Shown: one piece after another, positions 17,892 to 26,316 of the stretch
Numbering within the stretch: the first letter of the stretch is position 1
Layout of the letters: every line of letters begins with the position of its first letter
NCBI GenBank assembly: GCA_965213855.1
Contig: CBDCAA010000008.1
Span: forward strand, 124,001 to 188,000
Reading direction: 5' to 3'
DNA from: JBBROS01 sp965213855
GTDB lineage: Bacteria > Pseudomonadota > Alphaproteobacteria > Acetobacterales > Acetobacteraceae
DNA: 64,000 nt
Program-made: the position numbers and the translations under genes
Notes under the pieces: model-generated
Seen by the model: only the letters and a program-made list of their open reading frames with translations
Told to the model about the DNA's origin: nothing
Databases searched by the model: none

Positions 17892-17910
17892 GCTCGGATC
17901 AAGTCCGAGC
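17892..17910. repeat. Palindromic hairpin element, copy 1
   Basis: Arms gctcgga and tccgagc flank a 5-base loop tcaag. A nearly identical hairpin (arms gctcggg/cccgagc, same loop) lies at 26213-26231. It is 62 bases after the stop of the GH26/CBM60 gene, so it may end that transcript, but the lack of a T-run and the reappearance elsewhere fit a dispersed intergenic palindrome better. Confidence 0.6.
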
Positions 17911-17938
17911 ATGACATACCCGCCGATTGGTTCTGGTT

Positions 17939-18184
17939 TCAGCCGCCGTCCGCCATGGGAGCGGCCCGGGGGGCGACGGGATGGCCGTCCAGCATACCCG
18001 GGTTGGCGCGGGTCTTCTCAACCAGGTACGAAAATACGACGGCAAAGGCCAATGCGCTGGCCGCGTAGATCAGGACCGCATTCAGCCAAGACCCGGAGAG
18101 GGCAAGGACCACGGTGATGACGGTCACGGCGACGCTCGCGAACCCGAGGGTCAAGCCCAGGCGGCGGGTAGGATGGGACAACAT
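17939..18184 (-). CDS. Small hypothetical membrane protein
   Basis: 81 residues. Two hydrophobic stretches, LGLTLGFASVAVTVITVVLAL (about 9-29) and AVLIYAASALAFAVVFSYLV (about 36-55), suggest a two-helix inner-membrane protein with a polar C-terminal tail. A GGGAG site lies about 10 bases before the ATG. It stands alone in a gene-poor stretch between two polysaccharide genes. I recognise no family; coding is inferred from hydrophobic pattern and codon use. Confidence 0.5.
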   Translation of the reverse strand: MLSHPTRRLGLTLGFASVAVTVITVVLALSGSWLNAVLIYAASALAFAVVFSYLVEKTRANPGMLDGHPVAPRAAPMADGG

Positions 18185-18845
18185 GCTCCGGCAACTCCCC
18201 AGACGGGCGTCTTCTTATTGGAGCAAGGTAAACTAACTCTTACGCAAGTCGAGCGGGAAACGTGTGCATCGGTGTATTAGCACCCGTGCCGGGCATCACC
18301 GGCGGAGGCGGTCTCGCGCCAAGCATTGCCGGACCGTTAACACAGACGATTGCGGATCAGTTTGCCGCGACAGGCCGACCAAGGGCCGTGAACGCCAGTC
18401 AAACCAGCCGACACGTGACAACGGGGCCCCGTCCCGGGGTTCGAACCGGTCGAGAGCAACCCGGCAAGTCGAACCCCCCTTCATCAATACCGTCCGTCGT
18501 CGTCGTGTATGGCCCGGTGTTCAAGCGTCTTGCGAATGACATTGTGAGTTGTTGCTGATTACCGTGCGCGAAGCCTCCGATTGCGGAGACCGGAGCAGCG
18601 ACAAGCGCTGATTGCGGCCCCTAGAGGCTTGGTCACAATTCAGTCATGAAGTGGCCTTTCCGGCAACTCGGGCGTCTGTTGGCGCCGCCGGCCGGCCGGC
18701 CGGGACGGTCCTTCGGGCGGCGCTCGGGTGAACTCCCTGGTTCCACGATCCGTCCGCCGCTGTTATGAGGATGGGCCGGCGATCGAAGCGTGAGCGGCTT
18801 CGAAGAACCGAGGCCCGCCGCGTTGGCCGCCCCCGCCCTTAAACG
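18185..18845. other. Gene-poor stretch before acyltransferase gene
   Basis: 661 bases in which I can support no gene. Several frames stay open for 60-100 codons, but their products are Arg/Pro/Thr-rich and resemble nothing. There is a GC-rich inverted sequence near 18690 (repeated ccgg units). A ggttcgaacc at 18438-18447 looks like a tRNA T-loop but has no matching stems. The last 100 bases should include the promoter of the gene at 18846. Confidence 0.4.
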
Positions 18846-19895
18846 ATGAGACAGCAGCCGGTGCTCCAGTCGATCCAATACCTACGCGCGCTCGCGGCCA
18901 TGACGGTGGCCGTCTACCATGTCGGCAACCATGCAGGCGTGTCGTTCGAGGTGGGCGCGGCAGGCGTTGACCTGTTCTTCGTCATCAGCGGCTTCATCAT
19001 GTGGCTGGTGACGTCCGGGCGGCCCGGCGATCCGGCGAGCTTTATCGTCGACCGTGTCACCCGCATCGCGCCGCCATACGTTCTGCTGACGATCGGCACG
19101 TATCTGACTGCGCGCTTCATCCCGGCGGTGTTCCCTAACATGCAGACGAGCCTGAGCCACGCGGTGCTGTCGGCGTTGTTCATCCCGCACATCGATCCGC
19201 AGGGAACGGCGTTTCCGCAGATCGTGTCCGGTTGGACGCTGAACTATGAGATGTTCTTCTACGCCGTGTTCGCGCTGTGCCTGTTCGTGCCGAAGCGCGG
19301 CAGGGCGTGGGCGTGCTCGCTTCTCCTCGTCGTGCTTACGGCCGTGGGCGCGTTGCTGCCCGTCGATGGCGCGGCGGCGGCGGCATACACAAGCCCGCTC
19401 CTGTTGGAATTCTGCGCCGGGCTGTGGCTGGGCGTTGCTTGGGGAACGGGGCGGGCGGCGCATGCCGGTTGGGGCGTGGCGGCGCTGATCGCAGGATTTG
19501 GCGGACTCGCCGCCTGGCAGCTCGTGTTCGGCACGGATCCCGGGCCTTGGCGGGCCCTGGTTTGGGGCTGTCCCGCGGTGCTGACCGTCGGGGGGGCACT
19601 GACGGTCGAACGAGCGTCCGGCGTGCGCACGTCGCGGATGCTGTTGCTGGTCGGCAATGCGTCGTTCTCGATCTACCTCGTCAACGCGTTCACGACGGCC
19701 GGGGCGTGGCGGCTGATGCGGCATGCGCCGCTGGCGGTGTACTATTGTGGCGGGGTGGTGGCGTCGGCGGCCGGGGGTATCGTGTTCTGGTACCTGGTCG
19801 AGCGCCCGCTCACCCGAGTCCTCCGGCGCGCGGTCCACCGCCCCACGCCGGTGGTCGAGACCGCGCCACCGCCGCCGGTTCCGGCTGGCCTGTGA
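18846..19895 (+). CDS. Acyltransferase 3 family (OafA/YrhL-like) membrane O-acyltransferase
   Basis: 349 residues with about ten membrane helices. The N-terminus has the family signature SIQYLRALAAMTVAVYHVGNHAG with the conserved His near residue 25, then GAAGVDLFFVISGFIMW. VDRVTRIAPPYVLL is the second conserved Arg/Pro segment, and SFSIYLVNAF with FWYLVERPLTR closes the domain. Such enzymes transfer acetyl or other acyl groups from the cytoplasm to sugars in the periplasm. It probably decorates the polysaccharide. It converges with the Wzy-like gene, with 23 bases between the stops. Confidence 0.9.
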   Translation: MRQQPVLQSIQYLRALAAMTVAVYHVGNHAGVSFEVGAAGVDLFFVISGFIMWLVTSGRPGDPASFIVDRVTRIAPPYVLLTIGTYLTARFIPAVFPNMQTSLSHAVLSALFIPHIDPQGTAFPQIVSGWTLNYEMFFYAVFALCLFVPKRGRAWACSLLLVVLTAVGALLPVDGAAAAAYTSPLLLEFCAGLWLGVAWGTGRAAHAGWGVAALIAGFGGLAAWQLVFGTDPGPWRALVWGCPAVLTVGGALTVERASGVRTSRMLLLVGNASFSIYLVNAFTTAGAWRLMRHAPLAVYYCGGVVASAAGGIVFWYLVERPLTRVLRRAVHRPTPVVETAPPPPVPAGL

Positions 19896-19918
19896 GAGGC
19901 TGATCGCGGGATTCGACG

Positions 19919-21214
19919 TCAGGCAGTATCGGGGGTCAGATACGCCGTGTCGCAAAGGAGGATGACGAGGAACAGGATCGGGGAGAACTGGTGATAGCCG
20001 CCGGCCACCAGCAGCAAGACGAGGCACGGGACCAGCAGCAGGGTCTGCTTGTGGGTCCGGTGTCCGCGGATGAGCAGCGCCATGTAGAAGAACAGCCCGA
20101 ACACGCCGTATTCGATGACGACCTTCACGGGTGTGTTCAAGCGGTAGAAGAACGGCACCGTCAACTGCTCCGACGCGCCGGGCCCGATGCCGGTCAGGGC
20201 GGCCCAGGGCACTTCGGTCCAGACGTATCCGAGCGCCATGAACGGCGTGACGAAGCGCTCGTTGCCGCTGCTGCCGGGCAGCGTGAACTCGTCCAGGCGG
20301 CTCGACATGCTGGCGGCCATGTCGGAGTTGACCAGCGACAGCGCGCCGAAGGCGACGGCGCACCCGCCGGCCAGCAGGACGGCGCCGAGCAACCCGCGTA
20401 GCCCGGCCCCGAACGCCAGCACCACGATATAGGAGCCGAGCACCAGCCATCCCGTGCCCGAGGCGGAGACGAGCAGGCCGATGAAGAACAGGGCGAGCCG
20501 GAACGGCCGGCGGAAGGCCTGCGTCTCGAGGATGATGCCGAGCGCCATGATCTGGGAGAACACCGACGGCTCGATCAGGAAGAAGCCGTTGGATTTGTTG
20601 ATGCCGGCGTCCATGGGGATCACGACGGCGTACTGATCCTCGATCAGCAGGCGGTCCGGGACGATCCCGGTGAACTCGAACAGGCGCACTCCCACGAACT
20701 GGAGGAAGAACTGGCCGATCCCGGCAACTGCGACCACCAGGAGGCATGAGAGGACGATGGCAAAGAAGGTCTGCTCGCCCATCGGGCGCCGGAACCGCAG
20801 GACGGCGAAGCCGGTGATCGCGAGCCAGTACAGCAGCGACGTGAGGCTCATGCGGGGCGCGATCGCCAGCGGCACGTTCATCTGCACGGCGGTGGCGCAC
20901 AGCCCCACCGCGACCAGGCCGAGATACAACGACATGCGCCGGCGCTCCACGACGACGGTGCCGCTGGCCACGGCGAACAGGGCGGCGCCGAGCACGACCG
21001 GGGTCGCGAGGCTGATCTTCAGGCTGCCCCCGGCCGGCAAGGCCAGGCGCTGCAGCATCAGGCAGTTCACGAGCGTGATCCAGGTCAGTGCCTCGCAGCC
21101 GAGATGGCCGCGCGCCAGGTCCCGGGCGGCGGCTTTCCAGCCGAGGCGGCCTGGGGGCGCTCCGCGCGCGGGGGCACCGGGGGCGGGCGCCTGCGCGGTG
21201 CTGCTCTCTACCAT
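19919..21214 (-). CDS. Wzy-like polysaccharide polymerase/O-antigen ligase-type membrane protein
   Basis: 431 residues, about 10-12 hydrophobic helices, with a large soluble loop near 280-340 (SSRLDEFTLPGSSGNERFVTPFMALGYVWTEVPWAALTGIGPGASEQL). That loop resembles the periplasmic loop of EPS polymerases and O-antigen ligases, where a GxGxG-like stretch follows an Arg-containing segment. It would join lipid-linked repeat units after flipping. Wzy proteins are poorly conserved, so the call rests on topology, the loop and the context of Wzx, Wzc-like and Wza-like genes. It is divergent from an acyltransferase gene with a large palindrome between them. Confidence 0.7.
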   Translation of the reverse strand: MVESSTAQAPAPGAPARGAPPGRLGWKAAARDLARGHLGCEALTWITLVNCLMLQRLALPAGGSLKISLATPVVLGAALFAVASGTVVVERRRMSLYLGLVAVGLCATAVQMNVPLAIAPRMSLTSLLYWLAITGFAVLRFRRPMGEQTFFAIVLSCLLVVAVAGIGQFFLQFVGVRLFEFTGIVPDRLLIEDQYAVVIPMDAGINKSNGFFLIEPSVFSQIMALGIILETQAFRRPFRLALFFIGLLVSASGTGWLVLGSYIVVLAFGAGLRGLLGAVLLAGGCAVAFGALSLVNSDMAASMSSRLDEFTLPGSSGNERFVTPFMALGYVWTEVPWAALTGIGPGASEQLTVPFFYRLNTPVKVVIEYGVFGLFFYMALLIRGHRTHKQTLLLVPCLVLLLVAGGYHQFSPILFLVILLCDTAYLTPDTA

Positions 21215-21357
21215 GATGCCCGGCCAATCCTCAGCAGATGGACGCCTGCTTGAACGGTGAGCGGGTCATCGTCAAACTCCGGCACGCGTCGCGGGTTCGT
21301 CACCGTGCCCTTCGCGTCGTTGTGTCGCCGCGCCGCTTGCGAACCCGCGCGCAGTCG

Positions 21358-21389
21358 CAGAACTCTCCGACCGCGGTCGGAGAGTTCTG
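21358..21389. promoter_or_regulatory. Perfect 32-bp palindrome in the divergent wzy/acyltransferase gap
   Basis: Arm cagaactctccgaccg (16 bases, 21358-21373) is followed without spacer by its exact reverse complement (21374-21389). It lies 59 bases before the proposed acyltransferase start and 143 bases before the polymerase start. It could be an operator for a dimeric regulator controlling both genes or a strong hairpin in the leader RNA. It lies within an open frame that begins at 21238, but that N-terminal extension does not look like protein. Confidence 0.7.
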
Positions 21390-21447
21390 GTATGAGATGC
21401 CGCGTGGCGCATTGCCACCGCGCCACGGGGCGCGCTTCGAAGGGCTG

Positions 21448-22626
21448 ATGGTGCAGGTCGGACAGGCATTCGAGGGATCGGCGGTCAGGTGCGAGCGGCC
21501 GGGCTTCAACAAGGGGGTGCATGGCGCGCGGGGGTTGTTCGCCCTGCTGGTGTTCGTGTTCCACGTCGTGAACTCCGGCCTGGCGACCGTCCCGGCACTG
21601 CGGACGCCGATGGCGGAATTCGTCCTGCGGACGCCGGAGTATGGCGTCGAGCTGTTCTTCTGCATCAGCGGCTACGTGATCACCGGTACGCTCCGGCGCG
21701 CGGCGTCGCCGGTTGCCTTCCTCGAGGACCGGGCCATCCGGATCTACCCGGTCCTCGGCATGTCGGTCCTGGCGATCGTTGCCCTTGGGCTGGCGACCGG
21801 CGTGCATGGCTATTCGGTGTCGGAGCTGCCGACGCTTGCCTGGACGGTGCCGCTGAACGTGCTCGGCCTGCCGGGCGTGCTGCCGCTCGACAACATCCAT
21901 CCAGCGGCCTGGTCGCTCAGCTACGAACTGGCCTTCTATGCGTTCTGCGCCGCATGCTGGGCGTTGCGTCGTCGGTTGGGGGCGGTCCTGCCCTGGGTCG
22001 CGGGGCCGATCGGCCTGGTGGCGCTCGCGTTCTACCCGCGCGCCCTCTTCCTGCTTGCCGGCATGCTGGTCGCGCTCGGTTGGCCGCGGCATCCGGCGCT
22101 GGTGCGGGTCACGCGCCATCCGCTGCTGCTGATCGTGCTGTTCCTTGGGTGCTGGCGGACGATCCAGACGCTGAGCCTGCCGAAGCACATCATTTCCACG
22201 ACCATGCTGGACTGGGCGGCTGACGCCCGGCTGCCGATCGCGGTCGCGGCGTTCCTGTTCGCGACGCTCGGGTTTGCGGGGCTTGCGGCGGGACATGGGC
22301 GCTTCGTCGCCGTGCTGCGGACGCGGCCGCTGCAGTATTTCGGCACGATCAGCTATTCCTTCTACCTGTGGCACCCCATCGTCATGTCCGGCGTGAAGAC
22401 GCTGCTCCTGCGGCTCGGCGCGGCGCAGGCTGCCGGGGAAGGGGCACAGCTCCTGTTTTTCGTGGCGGCGCTGCCGCCGTCGATCCTGGTGGCCGACGTG
22501 AGCCAGCGGATCCTGGAACGCCGGGTCGCGGTCTGGCTGCGCGGGCGGCTGCACCACCCGCCGCCGATGCAGCCGCGATCGCTCGAGCCCGGTCAGGCGT
22601 CCACCCCCACACTGGAGCGAACATGA
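21448..22626 (+). CDS. Acyltransferase 3 family membrane O-acyltransferase
   Basis: 392 residues from this start. After a short lead the family signature appears: HGARGLFALLVFVFHVVNSG with the conserved His, then YGVELFFCISGYVITGTLRRA and LEDRAIRIYPVLGMSVL. HPAAWSLSYELAFYAFCAACW and ISYSFYLWHPIVMSG are typical late segments. An upstream ATG at 21238 gives 70 extra residues rich in Arg with a palindrome inside, so a start at 21448 (GAAGGG 3 bases before) or GTG 21451 is preferred. Its TGA overlaps the ATG of the following GH26-like gene, so acylation and hydrolysis functions are co-expressed. Confidence 0.85.
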   Translation: MVQVGQAFEGSAVRCERPGFNKGVHGARGLFALLVFVFHVVNSGLATVPALRTPMAEFVLRTPEYGVELFFCISGYVITGTLRRAASPVAFLEDRAIRIYPVLGMSVLAIVALGLATGVHGYSVSELPTLAWTVPLNVLGLPGVLPLDNIHPAAWSLSYELAFYAFCAACWALRRRLGAVLPWVAGPIGLVALAFYPRALFLLAGMLVALGWPRHPALVRVTRHPLLLIVLFLGCWRTIQTLSLPKHIISTTMLDWAADARLPIAVAAFLFATLGFAGLAAGHGRFVAVLRTRPLQYFGTISYSFYLWHPIVMSGVKTLLLRLGAAQAAGEGAQLLFFVAALPPSILVADVSQRILERRVAVWLRGRLHHPPPMQPRSLEPGQASTPTLERT

Positions 22627-23576
22627 CCCCACCGCTGACCCGGCGCGCCTTCGCCGCTGCCGCTGCGACGGCCGTGGCGTGTCCCGTGGGTTCCGCGTCG
22701 GCCGCCCCGGCGATGCGGATCGGGACCTACGGTGGGGCGGGTTGCACCGGTGCGCCCGAGGTCGCGGCGTACGAGCAGTGGCTAGGGCGGCCGGTCGACG
22801 TGGTGCTGGACTTCCTGGAACACGAGACGTGGAACAGCATGATCGGCGCGTGCGGATGGATCGCGGGCTGTTGGCGCGGCGCCGGGCGCAAGAACCTGGT
22901 CGTGTCGGTGCCGATGCTGGTCAAGGAGGGCGGTGCCACGCTCGAGCAAGGCGGCCGGGGCGAGTTCGACAGCGAGTACGCCCGCCTGGCCAAGACGCTG
23001 ATCGATGGCGGGTATCCCGGCAGCGTGATCCGCATCGGGTGGGAGTTCAACGGCGACTGGTATCCCTGGACGGCGCGGGGGCATACGGCCGAGTTCAAGG
23101 CGTGCTGGCGGCGGATCGCCCTGGCCATGCGCGGTGTGCCGGGCGCCCGCTTCCGGTTCGACTGGTCGGCCACGACCGTGGAGGGCCCGACCGTCGACGC
23201 GTATCCCGGCGACGACGTCGTCGACCTCATCGGGCTCGACGTCTACAACTCCTCCTATCCGATCATCGCGGACCCGGCACGGCGGTGGCAGTTCCTGCTG
23301 CATCAGCCGGCCGGGCTGCTGTGGCACCGCGATTTCGCCCATGCGCACAACAAGCCGCGGTCGTTCCCGGAGTGGGGCACCGGGACCCGCCCGGATGGGC
23401 ATGGCGGCGGCGACGACCCATTGTACATCCGCAACATGCTGGCCTGGTTCCGGGACGGTGATCCCGTGGATTATGCGTGCTACTGGAACTACCGCGCCGG
23501 CGACTACGACGCGAAGCTGACCGATGGGCGCCTGCCGCAGGCCGCCGACGCCCTTCGGCAAGGCATGAAGGCCTGA
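22623..23576 (+). CDS. GH26-like glycoside hydrolase with Tat-type signal peptide
   Basis: 317 residues. The N-terminus TPPLTRRAFAAAAATAVACPVGSASA is a signal peptide with an RR-x-F Tat-like motif and a likely cleavage after SASA. The mature part is one GH26-like barrel: IRIGWEFNGDWYPW holds the proposed acid/base Glu141, and RSFPEWGTG the proposed nucleophile Glu250. A DLIGLDVYNSSYPI strand sits between them. It would act in the periplasm, perhaps trimming or editing polysaccharide in transit. It is translationally coupled (ATGA) to the acyltransferase gene upstream and is a single-domain relative of the two larger GH26-like proteins in this locus. Confidence 0.85.
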   Translation: MTPPLTRRAFAAAAATAVACPVGSASAAPAMRIGTYGGAGCTGAPEVAAYEQWLGRPVDVVLDFLEHETWNSMIGACGWIAGCWRGAGRKNLVVSVPMLVKEGGATLEQGGRGEFDSEYARLAKTLIDGGYPGSVIRIGWEFNGDWYPWTARGHTAEFKACWRRIALAMRGVPGARFRFDWSATTVEGPTVDAYPGDDVVDLIGLDVYNSSYPIIADPARRWQFLLHQPAGLLWHRDFAHAHNKPRSFPEWGTGTRPDGHGGGDDPLYIRNMLAWFRDGDPVDYACYWNYRAGDYDAKLTDGRLPQAADALRQGMKA

Positions 23577-23697
23577 TCCTCAGTGAGCCGACCTGCTCAT
23601 CCACCGACTTGTTTTGCCGACGCCGGAGGGTGGATCAGCGCAGCGTCATCCACGAAGGCGTGGCCTACCCGACCGGCCACAGCCATGTGCTTCGACG

Positions 23698-24852
23698 TCA
23701 GGGCGGGGTGGAGCGGGGTAGGGCGCTGTAGAGCTCGGCGGTGCGGCGGGCGATCTGCTGCCAGCTCGGCACCGTGGCCGTCATGGCCTGCACGGCCGCG
23801 GCGCAGGCGGCGGCGAATGGCCGGTCGGCGATGAACCGGGCCATGGCCGCAGAGAGCGCGTCGACGTCGTCGGGCGGCACCAGCAGCCCTTGGCGCTCGT
23901 GCGCGATGGCTTCGACGAAGCCGCCGAGCCGGGTTGCCAGCAGAGGGCGGCCGAAGGTGATCGCGAGGCTGAGCACGCCGCTCGCCTCGATCTCGCGATA
24001 AGGGAAGCTGGCCACGACTCCTGGGCCGAAGAAGGCCTCGATCTCGTCGTCGCCGACGAACCGGGTCAACCATTCGATCCGGTCCGTGACGCCGAGCCGG
24101 CCGGCCAGCGCCCGGAGCGGCGCGTCGTCCATGTAAGGCTTGCCGACGATCTGCACCCGCGCCTGCTCGCGGAGCGCCGGCGGGAGGCGGGCGAGGGCTT
24201 CTATCAGCAGGTCGGCGCCCTTGTAGGGCTTGATCTTGCCGAACAGCAGGAAGGTCAGCTCGCCGACCATCGGGTCCGGCGTGGCCTGGGCCGGCAGGCG
24301 CCCGAGCAGGCCGTGTGGCATCAGCGTCACCCGCTCGCGTGCCTCGCCGTGTGCGATGAGGCGGGCCTGGCCCTGTTCGGTATGGACGATGAGGCGGTCG
24401 AAGTCGCGGAAGGCGGCGTGGGCGCCGACCCGCTGCAGGCGTCCGGTGGGGTTGCCGTTGAAGGGGTTGGTGTCGTGCACCGTGAGCACCAGCGGCGCGA
24501 GCTTGCGGAGTGCGCCGAGGAAGCGGCGGTCGATGACGGGCAAGGGCAGCCACTGGAAATGGATGACGTCGGGCCGGTGCTGGCGCAGGTGGCGCAGCAT
24601 GGCACGCATGGACCACAGGTGGTCGGCGCCCTTGACGGCCAAGCGGAGGGCGCTCGGCACCCGGCCAAGGAGCGGGGCACTGGCCAGCCGGTAGAAGGTC
24701 TCGCGAAGCGGCACGCCGGCGGCGGCGTTGTCGTCCGGTCCCGGGCGGCGTCCGTGGAGCACGACCTGGTGCCCTTCCGCCTGCAGTCCGGCTGCGAGCG
24801 CGGCATCATAGGGGAGCGTGAACAGGGAGGGATCGACGAGGGCGACGTTCAT
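23698..24852 (-). CDS. Glycosyltransferase family 4
   Basis: 384 residues, GT-B fold. The N-terminal domain starts MNVALVDPSLFTLPYDAALAAGL; PDVIHFQWLPLPVIDRRF and LVLTVHDTNPFNGNP are acceptor-side segments. The C-terminal domain has ELTFLLFGKIKPYKGADLLIEAL (beta-strand and Lys-containing GxIxxxKG), and FPYREIEASGVLSLAITFGRP with the E-x7-E donor motif of GT4. It follows the frameshifted acyltransferase by 14 bases on the same strand. An ATG three codons upstream (24861) is an alternative start. Donor sugar unknown. Confidence 0.87.
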   Translation of the reverse strand: MNVALVDPSLFTLPYDAALAAGLQAEGHQVVLHGRRPGPDDNAAAGVPLRETFYRLASAPLLGRVPSALRLAVKGADHLWSMRAMLRHLRQHRPDVIHFQWLPLPVIDRRFLGALRKLAPLVLTVHDTNPFNGNPTGRLQRVGAHAAFRDFDRLIVHTEQGQARLIAHGEARERVTLMPHGLLGRLPAQATPDPMVGELTFLLFGKIKPYKGADLLIEALARLPPALREQARVQIVGKPYMDDAPLRALAGRLGVTDRIEWLTRFVGDDEIEAFFGPGVVASFPYREIEASGVLSLAITFGRPLLATRLGGFVEAIAHERQGLLVPPDDVDALSAAMARFIADRPFAAACAAAVQAMTATVPSWQQIARRTAELYSALPRSTPP

Positions 24853-24866
24853 GGGCGGCATCGTGG

Positions 24867-26005
24867 TCAAGGGGCCGAGGGCTCCGTCAAGATGGGCGGG
24901 GGCGGCCGCCGGGTCAGCAGGCGACGCGACCAGGTGCGCCCAGGCTTCTCGATCGTGTGGAAGGTGACGGCGGCGACAAGAAGGGTCAGCGCGAAGGTGC
25001 AGATGCCGGACATCGTGTAGGCGTGCGGGACACGAAGCCGCAACAAAACCTGGTCGATTGCGGTGCGGGCGAGCTCCTGCACCAGCACGTGCACCAGGTA
25101 GATCGAGTAGGACAACACGCCAAGCCAATAGACCACGCCGCCGCCGAGCACCTTCGACGAGACCGACCGGGGCGAGCAGAGGGCGATGATCAGCGGCACG
25201 AACAGCAGCACCATCGCCACATCGCTGTTCGGCACGAGCAGGAGCACGGCGAGGACGGCCATGACGCGTCGGCCACACCCGGCCGCCCCAGGGCGGCGGC
25301 AATTTGCACTCGTCCAGCGAGCCGGTTGCAGAGCAGCCCGAGGCTGAAGCCGGCAAGGCAGCGCAGGACCAGGTAGGCCGTGCCGGCCCCATACACGTCG
25401 AGCGGGCCGTTGCGGCCGGGCCAAGCATCGCTCACAAGCTGATTGAGCGCCTCGTTCGGCCGCGTGGCGACAAAGACGAGAATGGCGAATGCGACAGACG
25501 ACGCCAGAACCGTCCGCCACCACTGGCCGAACAGGAAGACGCTGGTGAGCAAGGGAAAAATGATATACGCGAACAGCTCCGTGCTGATCGACCAGCTTGG
25601 CGATACGATACTGTCGGCGAGCCCCCAGGCCTGCACCATGGCGGCATTGCTGGCCCACTCCAGGCCTGTGTATGGACTCCTCTCCGTCCGGAGAAGCGCG
25701 CCCGTGAGGCACAGCACGGTGATATACAGCGGGTAGGTGCGGCCGAGGCGTTTGACGAGGAAGGCGGCGTAGGGGCGGAGGCCGCGCCACTCGCGGAAGG
25801 CGGGCGCGTAGGTCCGTGCCATGACGAAGCCGCTGAGCACGAAGAACAAGTCGACCGCGATGTAGCCGTGGCCGAGGACCACCTTTACCGGCCCGGTCGC
25901 GGCCATCGAGAGGAAGTAGTGATATGCCACGACGAAACAGGCCGCGACGCCGCGGATGCCGGTGAGCGCCCGCAGTTCTCCCTGGCCCGGGGCGGGTTCG
26001 ATCAT
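24867..26005 (-). pseudogene. Frameshifted acyltransferase 3 family gene
   Basis: The N-terminal two thirds (26005 to about 25280) read LRALTGIRGVAACFVVAYHYFLSM with the family His, then GYIAVDLFFVLSGFVMARTY and LVKRLGRTYPLYITVL. Near 25260-25290 the coding phase shifts: the original frame turns into a Ser/Cys-rich tail, while the neighbouring minus-strand frame continues AVLAVLLLVPNSDVAMVLLFVPL and then VVYWLGVLSYSIYLVHVLVQEL and FHTIEKPGRTW, the expected C-terminal helices. One base missing relative to an intact gene explains it. The total would be about 379 residues, normal for the family. It may be a true pseudogene or a sequencing error in GC-rich DNA. Confidence 0.8.
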
Positions 26006-26212
26006 CGTGCCGACGCGTGGGGTGGAACCCATGGCTGGCCAGCCGCTCCGCCTGTGCAAACGGAATGGTAGCACAGGGCGGGCGATCGGGGCACCCGCCG
26101 TGGCTGCGGTGGCAGGGGGTCTGCAGCACGGGCGAAATGCCCGGCCTTGATCAGGCTTGGAGGTAAGCGTTTCGTTCGGACATGAACCGCGCCACCGTCG
26201 GGCCGCGGGGGT

Positions 26213-26231
26213 GCTCGGGTCAAGCCCGAGC
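26213..26231. repeat. Palindromic hairpin element, copy 2
   Basis: Arms gctcggg and cccgagc around the loop tcaag, the same design as at 17892-17910, differing by one compensated base pair. The compensated change keeps the stem intact, as expected if the folded form matters. It lies 86 bases upstream of the Wzc-like gene, in the 311-base gap after the acyltransferase pseudogene's start. Confidence 0.6.
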
Positions 26232-26316
26232 AAAGCGTACTCTGTAGCCTGAGTGGCTTCCCCCTTGAACGGATTGTGCGACACACGATACAGGACACAC
26301 GCGGAGGACCGATTGC

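Noticed and set aside
18430..18460. tRNA-like T-loop ggttcgaacc
   Set aside because: No 5-base T-stem, anticodon stem or acceptor stem can be built on either strand.
21238..21447. 70-codon N-terminal extension of the acyltransferase
   Set aside because: The product is Arg-rich, ahead of the family's first helix, and the stretch holds a 32-base palindrome; a start at 21448 is more likely.
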